Part shown: in pieces, positions 11,301 through 22,268 of the stretch
How positions within the stretch are numbered: the first letter of the stretch is position 1
How the letters are laid out: each line of letters begins with the position of its first letter
Assembly (NCBI GenBank): GCA_000697335.1
Contig: JNEM01016468.1
Coordinates: 1-26,188, forward strand
Length of the DNA: 26,188 nt
From: Conidiobolus incongruus B7586
Taxonomy: Eukaryota > Entomophthoromycota > Entomophthoromycetes > Entomophthorales > Conidiobolaceae
Direction: 5' to 3'
Position numbers and translations under genes: made by a program
The notes under the pieces: model-generated
The model's database searches: none
The model's input: the letters and a program-made list of their open reading frames with translations, nothing else
What the model was told of the DNA's origin: nothing

Positions 11301-14300
11301 TAAACTAACCTATTATTTAATCATCTGTATTATAAACACTATTTTAAGAATTTTGAATTAAAATTGATAATATTATATATCAATTTTGATTTTGAAAAAA
11401 TTCAAAATCACTATATAGCGAATATAACACTATATTTTGAAAAAAGGTTATAAGCGAATATTATATATTTCATACTTTCACCATTTTTTATTGTTATTCT
11501 AACAATATATTTGGTTCAATAGAATATTTATAATATAATTTATGAACTACTTGATAATTCAAAATGAACAGATTTTCTAAATATAGAAATATTTGAGTAA
11601 TAAGATTGATATCACTTGAATTGATTTTGTTTGTATAGTATTATTAATCGAATATTAAATCTTTTGATATAATGGGTTTTTGGATTAAATCAACGTTGGA
11701 TATTGTTAATAAACAAAGCGCGCTTGAAAAAGTATTAGAAATTGGTTATTATTGTAATACATCCAAACTTTCTCAATATATTTTCCTTAGTTATAATATA
11801 CATTTTTGATATTAACTATGATTAAAATTCAGAAAAATTTGAAATATATTCCATATTGAAAACTATCGTTAGATTTTTCATATTGGAATTTTATTGGTAT
11901 GTTTCAAAAATATAAGATGTAGATACCATTTTGAATTGTAGATTATCACTAGAATTATAACAATATATATCAGCTATCATTGATTTGATTATATCAAGTA
12001 ATATTATTCAACCTTTCACATTATTTTCAATAGTATTGAAAAAAATAGAAAAATGATTCACAATATTAAATTCTTTATGATATTATACTTAATTTGTATT
12101 TTTTCAATATTAAATTTGAGTACATTATGTAAATTATAAATAATTTGACAATCAATTAAAAAATTTGGTTCAATGGCAGAGTACATTCCTGCTCTAATTT
12201 TCAAGTATAATGAATATAATATGTTTGATATAATTTTAAAGATTTTATTATTATCTTATGATACAAACATTTGACAATAATTGAATTTAGAACTAAAACC
12301 AACACACAGTAAAAATATCCACAGTTTAAATAAAATAAAGATATATATATTAGAATTTTTTATAAAAACAAAAATATCTCAAATGGAAATTCATCGGAAA
12401 TTGTCATTATTAAAACATTTTCATTTTGCTGAAGTTCATTAAAGGGAAATTAATAAAAAGTTCAGATATTTATAATTTGAAAGAAAAATTACTTAAATTA
12501 ATGGCTTGGATGCTACCAGTAATGTGGAATAATATTTATTAGGTAATTTTGACTTTCGTTCTAAGCTTGTTTCAAAGAGTGAGTATCTGCATTATTAGAT
12601 TGACCTATCGTTAATTTACTATTATTGATAATGATATGGTTGACTATTTTGAACAATTTAATATGAAAATAATAATTTTGAATTTAACTTACATAATTTT
12701 TTATAATCCAAGAGTATAAAATTTCTTGAGATATAGTTTTATTGATTAACTATTTTCCAATTGGCATTTCAACAAATTTCATAATCGTTAAATCAATTAA
12801 AATTAAATTGATCAAATATCGAATTATTTACACATTAAAGCATGATTTACTATATTGCGGTTTGGATATCATGATTTGGCCATATTAAAATTAAAATGAT
12901 ATATTTTGTTAAGGTATTGAATAATGTTTAAGTAATTTTTAATTTGAAATTTGAAAATATCTGGTAATCATTATCATATTAAGGATAATAATATTTTGTG
13001 TCATGGAATTTCAACTTGGCTTTTAATTATCTGATTGAATGATTTTTAGCTAATATTTTTGAATTTCAAAATGCTAAAAGAATTTTGGTTATGGGATTTG
13101 CTTAAAATATGTATAAAATTTTCATTATACTTAAATATTATTCTTATATCTGAACGGTTAACTGAATAGATAGTCATATAATGTAAGCCTATTACTATAA
13201 TTCAAACCTTCTATATTGAAAAATGAATAGAGATATAATTGCTGTTTATATCAATCCGATGGTTTTATAAAATATTAATTTTATCAAATTATTTGAATAT
13301 CAATAAGTCAAACTAGCATATTATTAAAACTCAATTTTAATTATTATATAATTGTTATATATATAATATAGTAAATTCAAAATAATCAAATAAGGCTTAA
13401 AATATATCACTGATGAAAATTTCATTTTTTATCATATCTCAGTATAATGATAAAAATTTAATTAATAGACTTGGTCTCTCTTCTCTGCTATAATTAAATA
13501 TTTCTAAGGTTATTCAGCTAATCATTATCAAAGCCCTTAATTTAAGACTATTCATATGACTTACTTAGAGTATTTGATATTAATGACCATAATAAACTAA
13601 CCTAAAACATATTATCAAGTTAATTTACAAAACTTATATAATTTGTAATTTCTTATCTATAACTTAAATCTTCCTCTGCTAAAATTCCAAGAATATTTGA
13701 TTATTGCTATTGTGAATCTTTACATATATATCATTTAAGGAAAAATACATAAGATTTAATATAAATATTTTGAAAAATATTGAAGTTGAAATATTTATTT
13801 TGGCCACAGATTTAAAATTTTTATCGTTGGATACATGTTTTATATGCTAGAATATAGATATATATAAGCTAGTAATGTTAAAAGGAATACAATTATTAAT
13901 TATATGGTATTTATTATATATTTGATTACTTTATCAATTAATATATTTTCAATCTTCGCAATATTCACGAATTAAAATTTACTTAAATATGAATTAACAT
14001 CAATTTTTCACTTGTAATTTAACATTTAGCACCTATACTGATAGTGAATTTACTAAATATCAGATTTCATTCAAATGTGTTTTCTATTAACTTCTATAGC
14101 AGGTCTCAACATATAAATAAATGAGATCCTGAGTATAAAATTTGGCTACTAATATATTGCGATATTTAATTGTTTATTATGGAATTAAAGTTAATTTAAA
14201 ATTAGTTGGTTTTTAAATGGCTTTTAATAATATATCATATATTATATATCATTCAAATTCAAAAATAAAATAATAAATACTATGTAAAATCATTTAAACT

Positions 14301-14963
14301 ATTACCAATTAAAATCATTATATTAAATGACCCAAATTTAAATTATATATAAATCAATTATTGTATCTCCAATCCAAGACTTGAAAAAATTCTCAAACTT
14401 AAATTTTCAATGTTAAATAATATTAATTATGAATTTTGGGTAAACTATTATTTCATAATTTACAATAGAACACAAATATTATATAATTAGTATTTTCATA
14501 TTTTATCCATTGATTGTTAAAAGAGATAAAAATTCAAGCAATTGATATATTAATTTAATAATATGAGTATTAGAATTGTTAGCAAAATTATATCTTGTGA
14601 AATATCAAAAATTGGTTAATAATTTGATAATATTATAACTGAGAGATAATATTAATTTTGAATAATATTCAAAATAAAACACAAAGTTTAATTATATTTA
14701 ATGCTAGTGATATTAATAATAAAGGAAAATAAAATACAGAAAAACTTTTCATTGTTTAAAAAATTTACTTAAATTTTAATTGTTCGAAGATTTCAGTAAT
14801 GAAGTTGAAAAAATATCTGGATAAGATGAGCTCAAAATCACCAATATGAAATTGATAAAAATTTTTAGTTTTAATTATTATTATTATAAGCATAATAGTA
14901 ATTAATTGTATTCATATTTACTTCTGATATAAATATTAAATATTTTTTAAATTTTATTACTGA
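11301..14963. other. intergenic DNA, about 80% A+T
   Basis: G+C recovers compared with the preceding block. A 45-codon ATG-started frame at 11672-11809 (plus) is open and has a mixed amino-acid composition, but frames of this length are expected by chance here and I recognise nothing in it. If the hAT remnant that follows was once complete, its 5' part should lie in the last 500-900 bases of this interval, but I cannot read it. Confidence 0.55.
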
Positions 14964-15902
14964 ATAAATGTGAGATTATATTTTGGAGTACCCTTAATAA
15001 TTCATCCCAATAATCTGAGAAAATTGGTTAGAATTAGAAATGATTGGCATGTTTCTGGTACAGAATTCAAATTGGAGGTAATAGGAGAATTTATTCGGAA
15101 TTTCTATACTGGATGAAAATTGGATTTGGTATAAAAGATTGGATAATATAAATATTAAGACTAAATGTAATGATATTATGGTGCTTGTTAATACGGTATT
15201 GTAGTATCTATTATTTTCTATTAATTTCACAATTTCTTTTTGAATTACCAACAAAATCCCTCAAATATTTGAATTTAACAGGATAAATTAATAAGGTAGA
15301 GGAATTAGTGAAACCATAACAAAACATTGCCAAGCTTGTTGTTTATGGAATGGAAAAACAGATTAATTGGGAAATAAGCTCATATTATTCAATACATATT
15401 GGCTGTTATAAATAAAATTATTCAAGGTTAATAGTGTCAATTAGTAGTTTATTATAATTAATAAATCACAGCTCATATTTCTACCACATCTACACTTAAC
15501 ACCATCTTACAACCTTCGAAATTTCCCATTAATCAATACTCACCCAATGCCATTCAAACTCAAGAACTCCTGCCAGTTCCAATTTATTTCAATTCAAATA
15601 GTTACGAATACAAAATAAACTATCTAAAAAGACAATATCAATCAATCCTTCTACTTTAGAGCTAATTTGCTTATTAACAATACTGAATTATTATTGAATT
15701 GGTGTTACATAGTTTGTGCGAAATATTTTAGTCACGATGCAATATTGGGTAAGAAAATTTTTCTCATACACTTGTATCCACTCCAGCGGTGGCATTCAGT
15801 GAATGGATGTTAATTCATAATCGATAAACTGGCTCAGCAGTTTCCTATTGAGCTTTATTATTATCTTAGAAAGGAATTTAGCCACTGAGAATAAAGAACT
15901 AA
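14964..15902 (+). mobile_element. decayed hAT-like DNA transposon, transposase remnant
   Basis: Four broken open pieces lie in hAT order: 14964-15116, 15085-15204, 15628-15813 and the overlapping frame that ends at 15902. The first reads NNLRKLVRIRND, resembling the conserved 'LRK..R.IR.S' stretch of hAT transposases. The second, with LDENWIWYKRLD, sits where the 'RWNSTY.ML' block is expected. The third reads LLLNWCYIVCAKYFSHDA then ILGKKIFLI. It aligns without gaps to the C-terminal 'L.WW.....(Y/F)P.L...A..(Y/I)L.I' start of the dimerisation domain. The fourth continues with STPAVAFSEW and ends ALLLS, resembling '..S..SER.FS...' and '..EALL'. The fourth piece has four in-frame stops between 15825 and 15890. 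The switch between the third and fourth pieces implies a frameshift near 15760-15780. This is family-pattern recognition by eye. No terminal inverted repeats or 8-base target duplication were found. The element, if real, is old and inactive. Confidence 0.38.
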
Positions 15903-16426
15903 TAATAGACAAGTTTGGTAAAAATAACGATTTGAGTAGACTATGGAATATCAAGTGAAAAATGAAATTTTATTGATATACAAAATGTGCATAATATTCA
16001 CGATATTTTCCATTAACTGTTTAATTATCAAATCTTTAAAATATTATCATATCAATATATTTTCATTCCGTCATATCAGTTAGAGTATGTAATCACAAGA
16101 CTTAAATACCAAAATTAATAAGCATAATTGACAGATTTGTTCACACTATGAAAATGATGTATGAATAATGATTATGAGTTCTAGTTATGTGAGAATTTTA
16201 TTATAGTTAAATTTGTGTATGATACGATCAAAAAATCAAAATTACTATGAGTGAATGGGGCGATGATTATTGAGTTTTTAGTGAACTAGTAGAAATTGTT
16301 GATAGGTATAATGCTTGAAATATAGCAAGTATATCGATTTTATAAGTTAACAATAACCAAATTGAAATGAGCTATATTCTTTGTAGGGTTGTTATATCGA
16401 ATTATTGTAAAAATTCAATCCAAACT
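15903..16426. other. intergenic spacer between two decayed genes
   Basis: I see no coding frame of any quality and no RNA gene. It separates the hAT-like remnant (plus strand) from the 3' end of the F-box/LRR remnant (minus strand). Confidence 0.5.
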
Positions 16427-17290
16427 TCACAAGATTGGATGCAAATATGAATCACTGATCAAGCAACTTTCAATCCAACAAGTAAATAACTTAACTAAAA
16501 TTGAAAATAAAAAATTCTGTGATGATAAAACAACTAAAACTTGGAAATCTCCATTTTTTAAAGATTATAGTTAATAGCATTTCAAAGTGGGAATAGACAT
16601 CATTATAGTTCACCTCTCAATTGAAGAATTTGTTATTTCAACCATAGTAACTGGAAGTGGTGATAGTAATATGATTCACTCATTTTCAAGCCGATTAAAA
16701 TCAATAATTTTTAATAAATCAGAAACTGAATTAAGGCTTAACTGTTCGACCTCTAGTCTAAAATCAATTCCCAACAGTAATAAATTTTCAAATCCAAACA
16801 TTTTTATCAAATCAAGAACTTCAATCTTCCAAGAAAAGAAATTCCATTTGCGTCCGAATTCTTCTAAATGTCCAATTTCCTAATTGGGATTTCCTTTTTC
16901 CGTAATATTGGTGCTATTGATACTAGTCTGTCCATTTGTAAAAAATCAAATTACAAGTGGGCTATCCATCTGAACTTGAGTTTTATGGATACACTAGTAT
17001 TTTTCTGCTTATGCTTTATTCTGTCTTGGTTATTTAAGTCAAAATTAATAAGTGATTAGCACAAGATGTTAGATATTTGATACTCTAGCATGAATATTTA
17101 TTAGTTTATAACTATAATGTTGAATTTACTAACATGATTCCAATATAATATTACCAGCCATCCATACAATTCTATCCGCTAAATGATTAAATCTTTTAAA
17201 GGCTAAATTGATTATGAAGGCATTGAATGATTTCACAACAGTAAAAATTAAATTTAAAAATATTGAAAGGCTTGAAGCTCTAAAAAGCAT
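16427..17290 (-). pseudogene. F-box / leucine-rich-repeat protein remnant
   Basis: From the ATG at 17290 the minus strand reads a hydrophobic helix pair with VVKSFNAFIINLAFKRFNHL. This fits the F-box pattern 'l..VCK.FN.LI.PL.FKRF', in which F-box proteins bind Skp1 in SCF ubiquitin ligases. The frame stops at 17131-17129. A second frame (about 17050-16870) reads MDRLVSIAPILRKKEIPIRKLDI-type sequence in several parts. From about 16870 the first frame resumes with WKIEVLDLIKMFGFENLLLL, then EQLSLNSVSDLLKIIDFNRL, and later MSIPTLKC. These are leucine-spaced as in RNI/LRR repeats. It ends at the TGA at 16429-16427. In the resumed 145-codon part there are about five stops, fewer than the dozen or so expected by chance. 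I infer a dead copy with at least two frameshifts. The opposite strand also has open frames here (16389-16574, 16587-16883), but they are Ser/Lys/Asn-rich mirror frames. The family call is by eye. Confidence 0.35.
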
Positions 17291-17323
17291 CGAAATACTT
17301 TCAGAATGATTCAAATCATGCAA

Positions 17324-18127
17324 ATATTAAGTGATCATTTGTTGATGGTCATCATTGATGGTGACTAGACTTGACCTGGATTTTAGAGATGGTTACTTAT
17401 ACTATTTAACAATGTAACTAACTGCTATATTATGATAATTCATTATTCCTAGAACTTTTACGAAGATTGGGTTAAACATTGTATTATTCAACCCCGATTT
17501 TCAATATACTTTCACCACAATTTGAAAATCCAAATAAACTTTAATATTTACCGATGTTCATAACAGCATAAAATTATTGTAATTTAAGTATATTCGGTCA
17601 TTTGGTAGCCCGAATTTTGATAATTGAAATACTTTAAATATATCAAATTAAATCAATAATAGGTATTGGTATTAAAACAGTGTAATTAATTAAGGTTTTA
17701 CAGTACATTCAAATTATAGTCTTGATACAGCATTCTATAGATTGCTTAAAATGAAGTTAAACATAGTTACAATATCACATTATTATATAATTACATAACC
17801 ACATCACATAACAACCTTAGATAATATCTCAACATTGCCAGCATATTGATCAATGATTTCAAAATTTGTAATAATCTTTGACTGATCACATATTAACTCA
17901 GTTACCAATTAACAATCAACAAGTGTATGATACAACAGTAACCCTACAAAGTCAATTCCCAGCATATCACTTCACTATTATCTCATAATTAATGCCAATT
18001 CTCAATTAATCTCACCCCAGTTTATCAATTTGATTTTAGAACCATAAACTCAGTTGAACATTTCAATTAAATTATATAATCCTTATTTATAACTGACAAA
18101 TTGACTTTTTGCTTAATTTTTTAGCAG
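17324..18127. other. intergenic; right part C-rich on the plus strand
   Basis: No gene can be supported. From about 17790 to 18030 the plus strand is rich in C and A and poor in G, which opens frames by composition alone (for example around 17880-17990). A possible acceptor (TTTTTTAGCAG) ends the interval, so part of it could belong to a spliced transcript of the downstream regulator. Confidence 0.45.
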
Positions 18128-18314
18128 GTGCTTGATACGCCAACCTTGGAGGTAAGTCCCAAATCTCTTTTTGTGATATAATATATTGTGGTGATGGTGG
18201 TGGTAGTGGTGGTTTTAACCTTTGAATATTTTAGCTGACCTTATGGTTCTGAAGAATATCGCTTGTGGTGATTGTAGTAGGGTTGTATTGGAGCCTTATG
18301 GTACTAATGATTAG
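18128..18314 (+). other. candidate spliced leader with intron and small ORF
   Basis: A possible 24-base exon (18128-18151) lies between a TTTTTTAGCAG acceptor and a perfect GTAAGT donor. The intron 18152-18234 (83 bases) has TTTTAAC as a branch-like site and ends TTTTAG, the same layout as the first intron of the HSF gene 850 bases downstream. The following exon contains an ATG at 18243 and a 23-codon frame to the TAG at 18312. This frame encodes a peptide with a Cys-Gly-Asp-Cys motif. The frame does not continue cleanly into the upstream exon: one phase meets TGA and another ends after LTLWF. I therefore read this as untranslated leader with an upstream ORF, probably of the HSF gene, and not as a protein gene. 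The minus strand also has a 47-codon proline-rich frame (18087-18230), so strand is uncertain. Confidence 0.3.
18188..18213 (+). repeat. imperfect GGT trinucleotide repeat
   Basis: About nine GGT/GTG-type units with A interruptions lie inside the candidate intron. It is one of the most G-rich runs in the window. Confidence 0.8.
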
Positions 18315-18999
18315 TTGTCAAGTTGGGTTCAATAGCCAACTTGTTTAGTAACTAGAAAAGGAGAAGGAGGGGGAGCTTGTGTCAAAGTCATATATATTAG
18401 TGTATTGTGGGTTTAGTATATTTTGGAGTACTTTTTAAAATTTGTTATTGTTTTTATTATAGTCATAATTGTAAATTATTGGGATTTGTCAGCTTTTCAG
18501 CACTTGAGAGGTCTGAGTCAATGTTTATTGTATTTATTAGGGTTCAATATATTTTACACTAAGGAGTTAGCAAGGTTAAATACTCAACAATAACGAGTCA
18601 CTATCTCAACCTCCTTTGGATTAAGTGATATATTATTCTACTAATAGTATGGAACATGTGTAAATGTGTGTGGGATAAGAGATTAAATGATAATCAACAA
18701 CTAGGGATATAATCCATTCACTGCAACAACTCCTACCTACCAAATCAACTCAAACCAAAAGAATCATCATACAATCCCAAACCAGTAATTCCTAATTCAT
18801 TCAGTATTTGGAACAATTTTCAATCCAGTTCCAATTTCAAACACGTTGAAATTGATTTCATTTTGGAATTGCCACCTTGCCACCATCAATTGATGAGCAC
18901 CAGCACCACATTACTGTGACAATATTTGAATTGTAAAATTATCAAGCACCTGTTAATAATTAACCTCTAATTTAGATAAATAACAAGTAGCCTGACTAA
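18315..18999. promoter_or_regulatory. upstream region of the HSF-type gene
   Basis: The plus strand is G-rich to about 18500 and C/A-rich from 18720 to 18910. No TATA box can be singled out. Several TTC and GAA triplets occur at 18789-18868, but they lack the regular 5-base alternation of a heat-shock element, except for one TTC pair spaced ten bases apart (18819 and 18829). An in-frame TAA stands directly before the ATG at 19000, so the coding region starts there or slightly inside. Confidence 0.4.
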
Positions 19000-19872
19000 A
19001 TGCTAATGAATAAGATGACGAGTACGAATGCGAGTAGCGAACCACCGGAGAAATTGACATTTGCTCAACGTCTCTACAAGTAATATAGTCTACGAACAAT
19101 TTATTAATGGCGATGATTAACATTAGTTTAGCTTAATCAATAACGAACCGCACATTGCATGGTCATGCGATGGAGATTCATTCTATATTAACGATATTGA
19201 AAACTTTGAAAAGGTGATTCAGAGAAAACTGAATAATTCGAGTATGTTGAGTTTTGTGAGACAATTACACGTAAATGACATTATTTTAAAATGGTTAAAC
19301 TATTAATGATAATATAGATTTATGGTTTCAAGAGGATAATTGATGGTAGGAGGACGAGGTACCAGATCAAAACGAATTTTGCATCATTTTACCACCCGTG
19401 TTTCCATAGAGACCGTCCCGAGCTTTTGAATGAAGTCAAGAGACAGAAGAGAATCTCGAAGTCTAAGAATCAGTTCATAATTAGTAAAAATCAAAAACCT
19501 AAGGGAGACAACACCTCCAATAAATCCAAATCTATGGAAGTTACTGTAGAGTATAGACCAGAGGAGTCGAATTCGGCAGAATCTCCAACAGCTTATCATC
19601 CATTGCTGACAAGTGATCCACTTCCGTTCCAAAATAATCAGACTATGGATTGGGAGAAAAAACATACAAAATCGTTGAATTCGTCTTCACCTACAACCAC
19701 GACTAGTGTGGATTATACGAGATTGGAGAATATATTGAGTGAGACTTCGCCAATGGGTAACATGAGTGAAAGACATAGCAAAAATAATTTAATGAATATT
19801 CTGAATCCTTCGTCCCCGGGTCTAAGTTCGACGCATACTTCTAGGATTAACAATGGACATTTTAAACTGTGA
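19000..19872 (+). CDS. HSF-type DNA-binding transcription factor, 257 residues, three exons
   Basis: Exons are 19000-19079, 19132-19270 and 19318-19872. Splicing gives one continuous 257-residue frame. An in-frame TAA precedes the first ATG, so the start is 19000 (or Met3 or Met6). Residues 19-113 form an HSF-type winged helix-turn-helix. It opens with LTFAQRLYNLI, then IAWSCDGDSFYI, the recognition helix SMLSFVRQLHIYGFKRI (64-80), and FYHPCFHRDRPELLNEVKR (97-115). Arg70 matches the arginine that reads GAA in heat-shock elements. The usual 'RQLN(M/T)YGF' is RQLHIYGF here. A basic run follows (KRQKRISKSK, 114-123) and may be a nuclear signal. The remaining 134 residues are Ser/Thr/Asn/Pro-rich and look disordered. 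I see no heptad HR-A/B coiled coil, so trimer formation as in Hsf1 is not evident. It could be related to fungal Hsf1, Sfl1, Mga1 or Skn7 types; I cannot choose. The role in sequence-specific transcription is inferred from the domain. Confidence 0.9.
19080..19131 (+). other. intron 1 of the HSF-type gene
   Basis: It is 52 bases long, with a GTAATA donor and a TTTAG acceptor. GATTAAC, a branch-like site, lies about 15 bases before the end. It splits codon 27 after its second base. Removing it joins RLYN to LINNEPHIAW in the HSF fold, which is the main proof. Confidence 0.88.
19271..19317 (+). other. intron 2 of the HSF-type gene
   Basis: It is 47 bases long, with a GTAAAT donor and an ATATAG acceptor. 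It lies between codons 73 and 74, inside the recognition-helix motif RQLH/IYGF. Read-through would hit stops in the intron, so it must be removed to give the HSF domain. Confidence 0.88.
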
Positions 19873-22268
19873 CAAGTGAGAATAATTGTTTGTAGTAATA
19901 TAGTGATTTTACACAATGTTTTTTATCATTGTGATTGTATGGTTAATAATTAAAAGATACTGGATCTTTATGCTAATAGCGTGATATGATTTTAAATTTT
20001 CATTGATATATCAATAATGTTAATCTATCATATATTTCTAAATTTGAAAGCATTAAATTGAAATATAAAAATTGCAAATTACAAAATCAACAACCTGTAT
20101 TCAATATTTTTTAATAATTGTAAAACTGATGTAATATTGAAAAGGTTGACATTAGGTACAATAAATTAAAATTTTTATCATTTTTTCAGGAGTTAGCAAC
20201 TTTTCATCAAAGTAGGGGGATGTAACTGTATTAATTTGATGAAAAAATTGAGCGGATTATTGTTCCAATCACATTAAAATAAAAATAATTTTTAATGGAA
20301 AATCTATAAAAATCTATTCTAATAACAAATATATTTATATACAAGTATTGTAAAAATATTTACTAATTTAAAATTTTAAGGAAAACCTCATTCTAATCTG
20401 ATTAATATTGAATAAGTATATACATTTACTATTTCTCAATAGAGATTACCTCTGAAGATTGCAATCTATTAAAAAAATAAATCAAATTTAACAATATAAA
20501 ATGAAAAATATTTTAATGATTATACAATAAATACTGCTTATTATATACAATATTAATGAATATAGTTTTAATTATTAAGGGTATATTGAATGATAGCAAA
20601 TTTAAATGCAATTTTGATATATTTTTTGTATTTTTAGTTGTTATTAAATCTTAGTTTTAAATTATTAAAATAGTTATTATTGTTTATTAAAAAAGTTTTT
20701 AATTAAAATCATGAATAATTAGGGGAATAAATTTAAAATAATTTCAACGAATTAATCTAGTTCATAAAAATTTAAAAAAAAATATTTTAAATTATTGGAT
20801 ATTATGATATAGTTTAACTAAAGTTGGTTATATTTATGATTCCAAGAACCTTTTAAATGCAATATATTAATCACTATATTTTGAAAAATAGTATGAATCA
20901 AAATTGAACGGTGCAACTCGAAACAAGACAATTTCATTTGGAATAGTGCATAAATTAATACTTTTATATTAATTTTTACTAGAAATTTTTTGGTAAATGG
21001 AATATGATAAAAATATTTATAATAACCGACTCAAGTGCGTGTTATTGATAGAAAGGTATTATCCTTGAGAAATGGTATATGAACAAGACTATGTATTGAT
21101 TTACAATTTATTTTTGAAATGACGTATTTGATATGTTTGATCATTGATTGAATAATATATTAGGTATATGTTTTAGTTTTTTTATAATTTGATTAAATTT
21201 TTGATAAAAATCAATAATAATATTAGATTTAATCATTTTCAATCTTATACCTGCAACATCAATTAAATAGTTTAACCCAATTTATAAATATTAGATCCGA
21301 ATTGTAACTTTAAGATCTTGTCAAACATTCAACGTAACTAAATATGATAATTCTAATATAATTAATTCAACTTGTAGTAAATATTATTAAGGAGTTATGG
21401 TTCTTATTTTTTGCTAAATTTATATTGAATTCGATAAATAATTTGGGGACGGAGTTAGGTAATCATGGATGTTTTGAAATAATAGGAACACTTGGTAGAG
21501 GGTTAATGAAAATGATTTTGGAATGATGAATGATCTAAAATTTGGGATAGTCATTCAAAATATATAGTCCAAAATGAAATCACTATTGAATAACATTAAT
21601 ATTTTTGAAAAAATATGATTGTTTGGATTGATTATGTTTAAAATATGTGTTTTTCGTAGTTCTCTGGAATAGTCGCTATTTTCATTTAATTGTAGTGAAT
21701 TTATTGAATATATAGCAGAAAGGTAAATGATAATATAACCTTATTTGGAAAGGAATACAAATAGAATAATGTAATGATTTAATTGACGGCTTAACTTATA
21801 TTAATAATTGATGCAGAATAAAAAACAAATTGTTTATAATGGTATATACAATTAATTATAGTAGATTATTTTAATTCTGAAGAATTATGCAAGTTGATGA
21901 AATACCTGGAATAAATCAATTATCATTACTCAGTTAATCTAACAATTTTCATCCCTTAATACATCTAATTTATTTTTAATTGATAAAACTAAAAGTTTTA
22001 ATCAACCGTTGATTTGAAATAATCCCAATCAAGATTGAATTATTAATTTGAATTATTCAAGTAATTCCTAATTCTAATTAATACTCTTGACTTTTTAAGA
22101 ATTCACCATATTGAATAGTATCTAATTATAGCAGGTTTTTTGCAATGGAGATGGTGGTTTTTGTTGGTTTCATTTTCAGAAGAATTGAAAAGCTTGATAT
22201 ATAGTTAAGAGTTTTAAATATTCAATAGTATTTATAATGAGCTGAATTCGGATGGTTATAATACAGAG
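19873..22268. other. intergenic DNA 3' of the HSF-type gene
   Basis: No gene is supported. No clear poly(A) signal stands close to the stop at 19872; the first AATAAA-like words are about 290 bases downstream. Plus-strand open frames at 20997-21122 (one internal stop) and 21362-21526 have mixed composition, but they match nothing I know and are of a length expected by chance. Confidence 0.55.

Noticed and set aside
11672-11809. ATG-started 45-codon frame on plus with balanced composition and a GCGCGC spot.
   Set aside because: No family is recognised and no splice partners are evident. The length is within chance expectation.
12169-12215. tRNA-like 5' half: TGGTTCAATGGCAGAGTA resembles an A box of a tRNA-Gly type.
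   Set aside because: No B box (GGTTCRANNCC) follows at the right distance, and no acceptor or T stem can be folded.
15478-15660. Long plus-strand open frame of about 64 codons (STTSTLNTILQPSKF and onward).
   Set aside because: The strand is C/A-rich here, which removes stops by composition. There is no start codon and no family match.
15778-15805. Two adjacent small hairpins (CCAC/GTGG and CATTC/GAATG).
   Set aside because: They lie inside the hAT-like coding remnant, have stems of only 4-5 bases, and are probably incidental.
17129-17323. First reading of the minus-strand hydrophobic frame as transmembrane helix 1 of a G-protein-coupled receptor, with MDRLVSI as a DRY-like motif.
   Set aside because: The KSFNAFIINLAFKRF pattern and the leucine-spaced sequence downstream fit an F-box/LRR protein better.
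18087-18391. Proline-rich minus-strand gene: ATG at 18391 (MTLTQAPPPSPF) and a 47-codon open frame at 18230-18087 (KPPLPPPSPQYI, later IWDLPPRLAYQAPAKK).
   Set aside because: The available donors after the first piece are all phase 0, while the second piece needs a phase-2 entry. The middle frames stop. It also runs across a strong plus-strand intron signature. The proline comes from the GGT repeat read backwards.
18789-18868. Heat-shock-element cluster in the HSF gene promoter (many TTC/GAA triplets).
   Set aside because: The spacings are irregular. Only one TTC pair has the ten-base step, which is expected by chance.
20997-21526. Two plus-strand open pieces (20997-21122 with one TGA; 21362-21526) after the HSF gene.
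   Set aside because: Protein-like by eye, but with no recognised motif and no introns joining them. Their lengths are expected by chance.
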